From contig WQYS01000208.1 in assembly GCA_009781125.1 (NCBI GenBank), forward strand, positions 1 through 5,222: DNA of 5,222 nt, written 5' to 3'. The notes beneath the pieces are model-generated. The model did no database searches. It saw nothing but the letters and a program-made list of their open reading frames with translations, and was not told the DNA's origin. A program made the position numbers and the translations under genes. Source of the DNA: Acidobacteriaceae bacterium (GTDB lineage Bacteria > Acidobacteriota > Terriglobia > Terriglobales > Acidobacteriaceae). Positions 1 to 4,459 of the stretch are shown here, piece by piece; position 1 is the first letter of the stretch; every line of letters begins with the position of its first letter.

Positions 1-650
1 CATTGGCTTACCGCATCCTTGGCTGCGGGAACAAGCATCGCAGGGCCACTCATCACTTCCAGATTCTTGATCGTGCCCTGCTTGGAGATGATGGCGTGAA
101 GCACCACCGTGCCCTGAACGTGAGCTGCCTTGGCAATGGGAGGATATGCCGGCTTCACCTGTGATATCAACTGCCCCGACATCACGCCGCCCGACACTCT
201 GAGTGGCTTAACAATCTCCTGTCTGACCACAGGCGCGGGAGCAGTACCGATGCCACCCATAACTCCGCCGGGTACGCCAGCGCCGCTACCGTAGCCCATG
301 CCAGCCATGCCAGCAACACCAGCCGAGGGAGGCGGAGCCGAATCTTCCTTGACCATCTTGATATCCTTGGGGATCTTCGTCGGCGCGTGCAGGCCCTGGT
401 CGATCTCCGAGACGATCTTGACCGGCTTGACTATCGTCTGCGGCGGCGGGGGCGGGGGGGGTGGCGGCGGCGGCGGCGGCGCAGAGAATATCTGCGACAG
501 AGCCGTCTTCGGCAACGCCTCCGGATACAGCAACGGAATCAGGATCATCGTCACCAGAATTACGGCGTTGAGACTAAAGGTGGCGATCATCCAGTATTTG
601 GACTTCGTCTTGAGCTTGCCACCTGATTCCATCATCGAATCTTCGAACAT
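1..650 (-). CDS. tonB: TonB-family energy transducer, C-terminal end missing (runs off window)
   Basis: Couples inner-membrane proton-motive force, normally through ExbB/ExbD, to TonB-dependent outer-membrane transporters. The 216 codons visible read without interruption. A short cytoplasmic N terminus (residues 1-19) is followed by one membrane anchor (about 20-42), then 13 consecutive prolines (58-70), a periplasmic stretch with Lys/Pro pairs (72-108), a Gly/Met-rich linker (about 111-134), and the start of the TonB C-terminal domain (about 149 on: KPAYPPIAKAAHVQGTVV, then a GTIKNLEVMSG segment). It ends in AAKDAVSQ followed by TG at the edge, fitting the family's next Trp codon; roughly the last 30 residues should lie outside. 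The ATG at 650 is preceded by GAGG (657-660) with a 6-base spacer. The gene lies 166 bases after secF on the same strand. The Gly/Met linker style resembles acidobacterial TonB proteins. Family assignment is firm; the transporter it serves cannot be told. Confidence 0.9.
   Translation of the reverse strand, partial: MFEDSMMESGGKLKTKSKYWMIATFSLNAVILVTMILIPLLYPEALPKTALSQIFSAPPPPPPPPPPPPPQTIVKPVKIVSEIDQGLHAPTKIPKDIKMVKEDSAPPPSAGVAGMAGMGYGSGAGVPGGVMGGIGTAPAPVVRQEIVKPLRVSGGVMSGQLISQVKPAYPPIAKAAHVQGTVVLHAIISKQGTIKNLEVMSGPAMLVPAAKDAVSQ
441..479 (-). repeat. Polyproline codon tract with C8 run (slippage-prone simple repeat)
   Basis: Thirteen proline codons in a row inside tonB, mostly CCG with CCA and CCC in the middle. 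The coding strand carries eight consecutive C (plus-strand G 454-461) and a second run of five (plus-strand G 448-452). I checked the frame across it base by base: it stays open, so no frameshift is present in this copy. Such tracts are prone to replication slippage, and thirteen prolines would be expected to need elongation factor P for translation. The plus strand is G-rich enough to form quadruplex-like structure. Confidence 0.85.
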
Positions 651-713
651 ATGCAGCCTCGCTGGGTATTGAGAAGACCTATGAAATTACAGACACCACC
701 GGCTTCGGAATTG

Positions 714-728
714 TTCCCGGATCGGGAA
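714..728. other. Small perfect hairpin in the tonB 5' leader
   Basis: TTCCCG (714-719) and CGGGAA (723-728) form a 6-bp stem around a 3-base loop, between the candidate tonB promoter and its start codon. No T-run follows on either strand, so it is not an intrinsic terminator. It could be an RNA structure in the leader, an operator half-site pair, or chance. Confidence 0.3.
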
Positions 729-764
729 TGCCTGTTGAAACTCTTTTTCAAATCTTTCCGTCAT

Positions 765-792
765 CGTATATCCGTCCATGCACGTTTGGCAA
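765..792 (-). promoter_or_regulatory. Candidate sigma-70-type promoter for tonB
   Basis: On the minus strand, TTGCCA (787-792, 5 of 6 to the -35 consensus) and TATACG (765-770, 4 of 6 to the -10 consensus) are 16 bases apart. A transcript would start near 758, giving a leader of about 110 bases before the tonB ATG. The 166-base gap after secF leaves room for independent expression. This is consensus matching by eye only, and read-through from secF is also possible, since no terminator is visible between the genes. Confidence 0.3.
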
Positions 793-797
793 TGATG

Positions 798-815
798 TAC
801 AAAATTAAATTTGTA
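798..815. promoter_or_regulatory. AT-rich near-palindrome after secF; possible UP element or operator
   Basis: An 18-base inverted repeat with outer arms TACAAA/TTTGTA and one mismatched pair inside, starting two bases beyond the secF stop codon. It is markedly AT-rich against its surroundings. It is centred about 48 bases upstream of the start implied by the candidate tonB promoter, where an RNA polymerase alpha-subunit UP element or a regulator site would sit. The stem is too AT-rich and lacks a T-tract, so a terminator role is unlikely. Confidence 0.3.
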
Positions 816-816
816 T

Positions 817-1791
817 TTATGCCTTGGCGCGCTTGCTGGCGGGCAGAGATGCCGTCTTGCCCCGGCGCAATCTCCACTCGCGGTAGGCCACCAGCATCGG
901 CGCCGCCACCGCAATCGAGGAGTACGTGCCGATCAGAATGCCGACCACCAGCGCAAACGAGAAGCCGTGAAGTACTTCTCCACCAAACAGATACAGCGAG
1001 AGCACGGTCAGGAAGGTCAATCCCGAGGTCAACACCGTCCGGCTCAGAGTCTGGTTGATGCTGCGATTGACGACCTCTGCGAGCGACTCCCGCCGCGAGA
1101 TTCCCAGGTTCTCGCGGATACGGTCGAAGACCACGATGGTATCGTTCATGGAGTAGCCGATCAGCGTCAGAATGGCCGCAAGCACGGTCAGAGTAATCTC
1201 TTTGTTGGTAAGGCTGAAGGCGCCTACCGTGATTAAAGTGTCGTGGAAGACGGCCACCACGGCGGCAACTCCATAGATGAACTCGAAGCGGAACCAGAGA
1301 TAGATCAGCATTCCCGCCAGCGAGTATATGACTGCCCACATCGCCTGTTTCTGTAACTGTTTGCCAGCCGTGGGCCCGACGATATCCACGCCCTCGATCT
1401 CAAACTTCGAGTCATGGTAGTTGGCGTTGAGCGCGTTCTCGACATCCTCGCGCCCCTTGTCGTGCGCGGCGTCGGTGGCCGATGACTTGGGCAACCCTAT
1501 GACGACCTTATTGGCCGCGTTTCCGCTGGGGTCGCTTATGCCCTGAATGCTGGCGTTGCGCACTCCGGCTCGGTCCAGTGCCTGGCGGATATGGTTCTCG
1601 TCGGGCTTTTGATCGAACACGACGCGAATCTGCGTGCCGCCCTTAAAGTCCACGCCAACGGGAATATGGTGCCAAAACAACATGCTCAGCACGCCAGCTA
1701 CGGAAAAGATCAGCGAGAAGCCGAGGAAATACCACTTCTTCCCCAGCCAGTCGATATTCGGTTCACGATTCTGTTTATGAAAAAAATCCAC
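817..1791 (-). CDS. secF: Protein translocase subunit SecF
   Basis: Inner-membrane partner of SecD, which together use proton-motive force to help release and pull proteins through SecYEG. The 324 residues match the usual SecF size (323 in E. coli). TM1 spans about 21-40, followed by VGVDFKGGTQIRV (45-57), which opens the first periplasmic domain (to about 145); TM2-TM6 fill about 150-303, and the tail is basic. GYSMNDTIVVFDRIREN (212-228) is the SecF signature. Asp217 and Arg251 keep the same 34-residue spacing as the proton-path Asp637/Arg671 pair described for Thermus SecDF, so the pump looks functional. The start is GTG at 1791, with AAGGA (1799-1803) seven bases upstream; no better start is seen. 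It lies 98 bases after secD in the same direction and is probably co-transcribed with it. The gap between them carries repeats, and the binding site for ribosomes overlaps the last copy. Confidence 0.97.
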   Translation of the reverse strand: MDFFHKQNREPNIDWLGKKWYFLGFSLIFSVAGVLSMLFWHHIPVGVDFKGGTQIRVVFDQKPDENHIRQALDRAGVRNASIQGISDPSGNAANKVVIGLPKSSATDAAHDKGREDVENALNANYHDSKFEIEGVDIVGPTAGKQLQKQAMWAVIYSLAGMLIYLWFRFEFIYGVAAVVAVFHDTLITVGAFSLTNKEITLTVLAAILTLIGYSMNDTIVVFDRIRENLGISRRESLAEVVNRSINQTLSRTVLTSGLTFLTVLSLYLFGGEVLHGFSFALVVGILIGTYSSIAVAAPMLVAYREWRLRRGKTASLPASKRAKA

Positions 1792-1800
1792 TTCGCTTTC

Positions 1801-1880
1801 CTTGTATTCCTAAACTCTTGTCATTCCTCTTCCTACGCTTGTCATTCCGTAGCGAAGCGGAGTCCGCCGTAGCGGATGCT
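1801..1880. repeat. Degenerate repeat cluster in the secD-secF gap
   Basis: Read on the minus strand, GGAATGACAAG occurs at 1838-1848 and 1817-1827 (exact, period 21), and a third copy with one base deleted, GGAATACAAG, lies at 1801-1810. Next to the first copy is a palindromic block: CGCTACGG-type motifs appear twice, and GCGGA (1857-1861) pairs with TCCGC (1863-1867). The mix of a CCGCTTCGCTACGG core and GGAATGACAAG resembles a dispersed intergenic repeat I know from acidobacterial genomes; that identity is from memory and not checked. The cluster fills almost the whole gap between the two genes, and the third copy overlaps the secF ribosome binding site. Confidence 0.65.
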
Positions 1881-1889
1881 TTTCGTTCT

Positions 1890-3512
1890 TTAGATCGATA
1901 GCGCCGCGTCCCGCGACTTTCCTCGCAGATGCGCATCGAAGATCACACGCGACACGAAGACAGCGGTAAACAGGTTCGCCAGCAAACCAAACACCAGCGT
2001 AACCGCAAATCCTTTCACCGGACCGGTTCCGAACTGGAACAGAATCGCCGCCGCAACGATCGTCGTAACGTGAGTATCGATGATCGTGACAAAGGCGTGC
2101 TTAAATCCCTGCTCCACGGCCATCGCTGCGCTCTTGCCCGCGCGCAGCTCCTCGCGAATTCTCTCGAAGATCAGCACGTTTGAGTCCACGCCCATGCCGA
2201 TGGTCAGAATTACACCCGCGATACCCGGCAGCGTCAGCGTAGAACCAACGAATCCCATAAATCCAAGCAGGATTATCAGATTCAGAATCAGCGCCAGAAC
2301 GGCGTTGAAACCTGAACCCCGGTAATAGATCAGCATGAACACCATGACGGCCAGCAGTCCCACAATCGCGGCCCTCACGCCCTGGCGAATCGAAGCCAAT
2401 CCGAGGCTCGGTCCAACCGTGCGCGTCTCCAGAAACGTAATCGATGCCGGAAGCGCGCCGGTACGCAGCATCAGGCTCAGAGCATCCGCATCCTCTTTAG
2501 TAAAGTGCCCTGTAATCTCGCCCTGGTCTCTGATCGCCGACTGAATCGTTGCTACCGAACGGACTTTGTTGTTAAGAACAATCGCCATCGAACCCGGATC
2601 GGCGCTCGTAGCCGAATGCTTGCTCGTGAAATCGTAGAAGCGTTTTCCTGCCTCAGTCGTCAGGGTAAAGCTGATGTTAGGACGTCCGTACTGGTCGACC
2701 CTACGCTCGGCGCCGCGGAAGTCCATACCTTCCACCACGCTGACACGCCTCAGCATCCACACTCTGTCGGGAGATTCCGCCGACGCCGACCCCTTCACCA
2801 GCATGGAATCCGGGGGAATCAGGCCGTTGTGAGCCTGCATGGCGCTCTCCTCGCTGTCATAGCCGCCCTGATCACCTGTCACGGCATGAACTTCCAGCTT
2901 GGAGGTGGACTTGATCTTATCCTCGATATCCGTCAGATCGGTCACTCCGGGCAGTTCGACAAGGATCTGGTTTTCGCCCAGGCCGAATCTCTGAATCGTC
3001 GGCTCAGCTACGCCCAGAACGTCGACCCGGTCCCGGATGGTCTCTATCGAAGTCTCAAGCGTACGGCTTGCCAGCGAGCTGACCGCCGACGGCTTCTTGG
3101 TCAGAATCACGCTGCCGTCGGCAGATGTCGTCGAATCATAGTCACCGTAGGCCGTACCGCTGAAGATGTCGCGGGCGGCTGACAGATTATCGGGAGTAAT
3201 GCCCGTAATCACGATCTTGCCCTTGCCGTCGGCACTTGGATCCGTGCTCCGCGCCGCCGTCACGCCAGTAATCTTCGCCGCTTGCATATCTGTCGTCAGG
3301 CGCTGCGCGTCGCGGTCCGCCGCCGAGTTGATCGCCTCGTCCACATGAACCTGAAGCACAAGGTGCGTCCCGCCCTTCAGGTCCAGTCCAAGGTGAATCC
3401 GGTTCATGATCGATTGCTTCAACCCGTTCGTGGGAATGCCCACGATGCCGTAGATGAAGATAACCAGAATCGCTAAGATGAATACCGTTCTGCCGGTTAG
3501 ATTTTTACTCAT
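1890..3512 (-). CDS. secD: Protein translocase subunit SecD
   Basis: Works with SecF and YajC in the inner membrane, the large periplasmic domain grasping the emerging substrate. With the ATG at 3512 it has 540 residues, shorter than E. coli SecD (615) but within the range of SecD proteins. TM1 lies at about 8-25; GLDLKGGTHLVLQV (42-55) opens the periplasmic part; RVDVLGVAEPTIQRFG (162-177) and ILVELPGV (183-190) are family hallmarks; LRTGALPASI (349-358) precedes TM2-TM6 (about 378-525). GMGVDSNVLIFERIREE (440-456) holds Asp443, matching the essential TM4 aspartate. The frame stays open to a GTG at 3560 (556 residues), but the extra 16 residues are polar with no family look, and neither start has a good ribosome site: only AGGA very close to the ATG. 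I prefer 3512 because the translation then begins MSKNLTGRTV and runs straight into TM1. Confidence 0.96.
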   Translation of the reverse strand: MSKNLTGRTVFILAILVIFIYGIVGIPTNGLKQSIMNRIHLGLDLKGGTHLVLQVHVDEAINSAADRDAQRLTTDMQAAKITGVTAARSTDPSADGKGKIVITGITPDNLSAARDIFSGTAYGDYDSTTSADGSVILTKKPSAVSSLASRTLETSIETIRDRVDVLGVAEPTIQRFGLGENQILVELPGVTDLTDIEDKIKSTSKLEVHAVTGDQGGYDSEESAMQAHNGLIPPDSMLVKGSASAESPDRVWMLRRVSVVEGMDFRGAERRVDQYGRPNISFTLTTEAGKRFYDFTSKHSATSADPGSMAIVLNNKVRSVATIQSAIRDQGEITGHFTKEDADALSLMLRTGALPASITFLETRTVGPSLGLASIRQGVRAAIVGLLAVMVFMLIYYRGSGFNAVLALILNLIILLGFMGFVGSTLTLPGIAGVILTIGMGVDSNVLIFERIREELRAGKSAAMAVEQGFKHAFVTIIDTHVTTIVAAAILFQFGTGPVKGFAVTLVFGLLANLFTAVFVSRVIFDAHLRGKSRDAALSI

Positions 3513-3527
3513 AATCCTGTTCGAATC

Positions 3528-3542
3528 AGCGGCTCGGCCGCT
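3528..3542. other. Perfect GC-rich hairpin just upstream of secD
   Basis: AGCGGC (3528-3533) and GCCGCT (3537-3542) form a 6-bp stem with a 3-base loop, ending 15 bases before the preferred secD ATG. No T-run follows on the minus strand, so it is not a terminator. If transcribed, it would sit where a ribosome loads, and might explain why no good Shine-Dalgarno sequence is visible there. Confidence 0.4.
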
Positions 3543-3561
3543 ATTCCTGCTCTTCCTCACT

Positions 3562-3592
3562 GCCGGGGCGCAGACTCGGCTGCGCTGCCGGC
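3562..3592. other. Strong two-part stem-loop in the yajC-secD gap
   Basis: Outer arms GCCGG (3562-3566) and CCGGC (3588-3592) and inner arms GCGCAG (3568-3573) and CTGCGC (3580-3585) pair around a 6-base loop, with a small internal bulge (one base against two). Eleven mostly G-C pairs make this the most stable-looking structure in the window. No U-tract follows in the direction of transcription. It may be an RNA-processing or stability element that sets yajC apart from secD in the shared message, or a regulatory leader structure. Confidence 0.45.
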
Positions 3593-3630
3593 GAAAATCA
3601 TCGAAAATCTTTGTGCCGGGCTGGAGTCTC

Positions 3631-3939
3631 TTACTTCGATTCCTGCTCGTCTGTGGTCACCGTGGCGATTGCGCCCTTCACGAACTCCAGTTTAACGCCA
3701 TCCGGCTGAACGCGCAGCACCACGGAATCGTCCTTCACCACAAGGACCGTTCCGCGGATGCCGCCGTTGGTCGTCACCCGGTCGCCGGACTTCAGCTTGC
3801 TCAACATCTCCTGCCATCTCTTCTGCTTCTTCTGGTTGGGCACGATCAGCAGAAACCACATGGCAATAATGAACAGAACCAGCAGCGGAAGTCCGCCCAG
3901 GTTCCCAAACGGCGAACCCACAAACCAGATTGCCAGCAT
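3631..3939 (-). CDS. yajC: Preprotein translocase subunit YajC
   Basis: Small inner-membrane protein that associates with SecD and SecF. From the ATG at 3939 it has 102 residues, typical of the family. A short N terminus leads into one membrane segment (about 14-33: LPLLVLFIIAMWFLLIV), then PNQKKQKRWQEML and SKLKSGDRVTTNGGIRGTV, the YajC signature in which a basic helix is followed by a small SH3-like beta domain, ending near residue 96 in an acidic/polar tail. An in-frame ATG lies four codons upstream (3951) but has no ribosome site, whereas the 3939 ATG has GGAG at 3946-3949 with a 6-base spacer; that decides the start. The gene is first in the yajC-secD-secF run, 118 bases before secD, and faces away from the small plus-strand gene. 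Confidence 0.95.
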   Translation of the reverse strand: MLAIWFVGSPFGNLGGLPLLVLFIIAMWFLLIVPNQKKQKRWQEMLSKLKSGDRVTTNGGIRGTVLVVKDDSVVLRVQPDGVKLEFVKGAIATVTTDEQESK

Positions 3940-3945
3940 CAAGCG

Positions 3946-3949
3946 CTCC
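3946..3949 (-). promoter_or_regulatory. Ribosome binding site that sets the yajC start
   Basis: GGAG lies six bases upstream of the ATG at 3939 and overlaps the alternative ATG at 3951 (ATGGAGCGCTTGATG). Because the SD-like bases are within the first codons of the longer reading, starting at 3951 is unlikely. Confidence 0.6.
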
Positions 3950-4027
3950 ATGAAATTACGTGAATGACACCTGCACGAGCGCTAAGAACGTCGTGTTCGG
4001 AAAGCCAAAATAGGTGCCTAGTCTTTA

Positions 4028-4057
4028 AAGATCGCGTAACTTTATCCTTAGTGTCAA
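4028..4057 (-). promoter_or_regulatory. Candidate promoter for yajC-secD-secF
   Basis: An exact TTGACA on the minus strand (4052-4057) is followed after 18 bases by GATCTT (4028-4033), a poor -10 that keeps only the A and final T most important for recognition. It would start transcripts near 4021, about 80 bases ahead of yajC. Because the small plus-strand gene separates yajC from tgt, the translocase genes need a promoter in this 145-base divergent region. The -35 is good; the -10 is doubtful. Confidence 0.35.
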
Positions 4058-4080
4058 GACGGATAAGGGAGATAAAGGGG
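4040..4080 (+). promoter_or_regulatory. Leader with duplicated Shine-Dalgarno element and competing stems
   Basis: Two near-identical blocks, GATAAGGGA (4062-4070) and GATAAAGGGGA (4071-4081), precede the ATG at 4085; the second supplies the ribosome binding site (AAAGGGG, four bases before ATG). An upstream segment, CTTTATCC (4040-4047), can pair with either: TTATCC with GGATAA (4061-4066), or CTTTATC with GATAAAG (4071-4077). The two pairings exclude each other, and the second would hide part of the ribosome site. A translational switch is possible but unproven. Confidence 0.4.
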
Positions 4081-4084
4081 AATA

Positions 4085-4459
4085 ATGCCTGGAAAACCGC
4101 TTTTATATGTTCTCAGCGCCATTCTTATAGGCATGCCGTTGCCACCGTCTGCAAAGAGACTACCGCCGAAGCCCGTTTCGCCGGTTTACACCTCGACACT
4201 TCGTATTGAGGCTCCGCTAGACAACGGAAGAGAAGCACGTATCTGCGCCTATGACCGCGTCGATGGGCGTCTGCTCTGGTCGGTGGCCGTATTTGAGCAA
4301 AGGATCGACCCCAACCTCGAAGAGGATGTTCAATGGCGATTCATCACGCAGATGGAGATCGACGGTGACGCCGTGGTAGTTACGGCTGAAGGAGGCTCTG
4401 TGTATCGAGTATCCCTGACAACCCTTATAGTTGAGAGGCTCTGGCCTCTACGCATGTAG
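4085..4459 (+). CDS. Small probable secreted protein of unknown function
   Basis: Encodes 124 residues. Residues 1-23 look like a signal peptide: Lys4, a hydrophobic core LLYVLSAILIGM, then PLPPSA as a likely cleavage region. No lipobox cysteine is seen. After a Pro-rich spacer (24-33), the mature part (about 38-118) is beta-rich. AYDRVDGRLLWSVAVF (55-70) resembles a strand pair of a PQQ/beta-propeller-type repeat, DPNLEEDVQWRFIT (75-88) is followed by a strand at 94-100, and GGSVYRVSLTTLIVE (103-117) looks like a second repeat edge. At this length it could be only one or two blades, so it is not an enzyme of that family by itself. I recall short conserved proteins of this pattern but know no function. 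A strong purine-rich ribosome site precedes the ATG. It is transcribed away from yajC and converges on tgt, its stop codon lying within the tgt coding end. Confidence 0.8.
   Translation: MPGKPLLYVLSAILIGMPLPPSAKRLPPKPVSPVYTSTLRIEAPLDNGREARICAYDRVDGRLLWSVAVFEQRIDPNLEEDVQWRFITQMEIDGDAVVVTAEGGSVYRVSLTTLIVERLWPLRM
4434..4459. terminator. Hairpins at the convergent gene junction (possible two-way 3' end)
   Basis: AGAGGC (4434-4439) pairs with GCCTCT (4444-4449) around a 4-base loop; directly next to it CTAC (4448-4451) pairs with GTAG (4456-4459). The first stem's right arm contains part of the tgt stop codon, and the outer bases of the second contain the TAG stops of both genes, one on each strand. 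No T-tract follows on either strand, so this is not a canonical intrinsic terminator, but it is the only structure near the 3' ends of two converging genes. Confidence 0.3.

Noticed and set aside
441..479. Suspected frameshift in tonB at the C-rich tract
   Set aside because: Counting each base shows the frame continues cleanly from the proline codons into QTIVKPVKIV and on to the TonB C-terminal domain.
298..672. Plus-strand reading frame with a 13-glycine run
   Set aside because: It is the antisense shadow of the tonB proline tract; tonB has a clear family match, membrane anchor and ribosome site.
687..779. 30-residue minus-strand ORF in the tonB leader, in the same frame as tonB
   Set aside because: No ribosome binding site, no recognisable family, and it ends in TAA 37 bases before the tonB ATG. 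It overlaps the candidate promoter, so it is most likely not translated.
761..1339. 192-codon minus-strand frame overlapping secF
   Set aside because: Out-of-frame shadow of secF, which has full-length family similarity; the translation is Arg/Gly-rich without motifs.
1811..1880. CRISPR-like array in the secD-secF gap
   Set aside because: Repeats are only 11 bases with 10- and 6-base gaps and an adjacent palindrome; no spacer regularity and no cas gene.
2505..3182. 225-codon plus-strand frame opposite secD
   Set aside because: Antisense to a fully conserved secD, rich in Arg/His, no ribosome site and no recognisable domain.
3454..3963. 169-codon plus-strand frame opposite yajC and the yajC-secD gap
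   Set aside because: Antisense to yajC; composition is atypical for a real protein and no family is recognisable.
4300..4447. Lost Tgt C-terminal tail remaining beyond the stop codon as a pseudogene remnant
   Set aside because: Translation past the TAG gives no resemblance to the family tail, so there is no simple premature stop.
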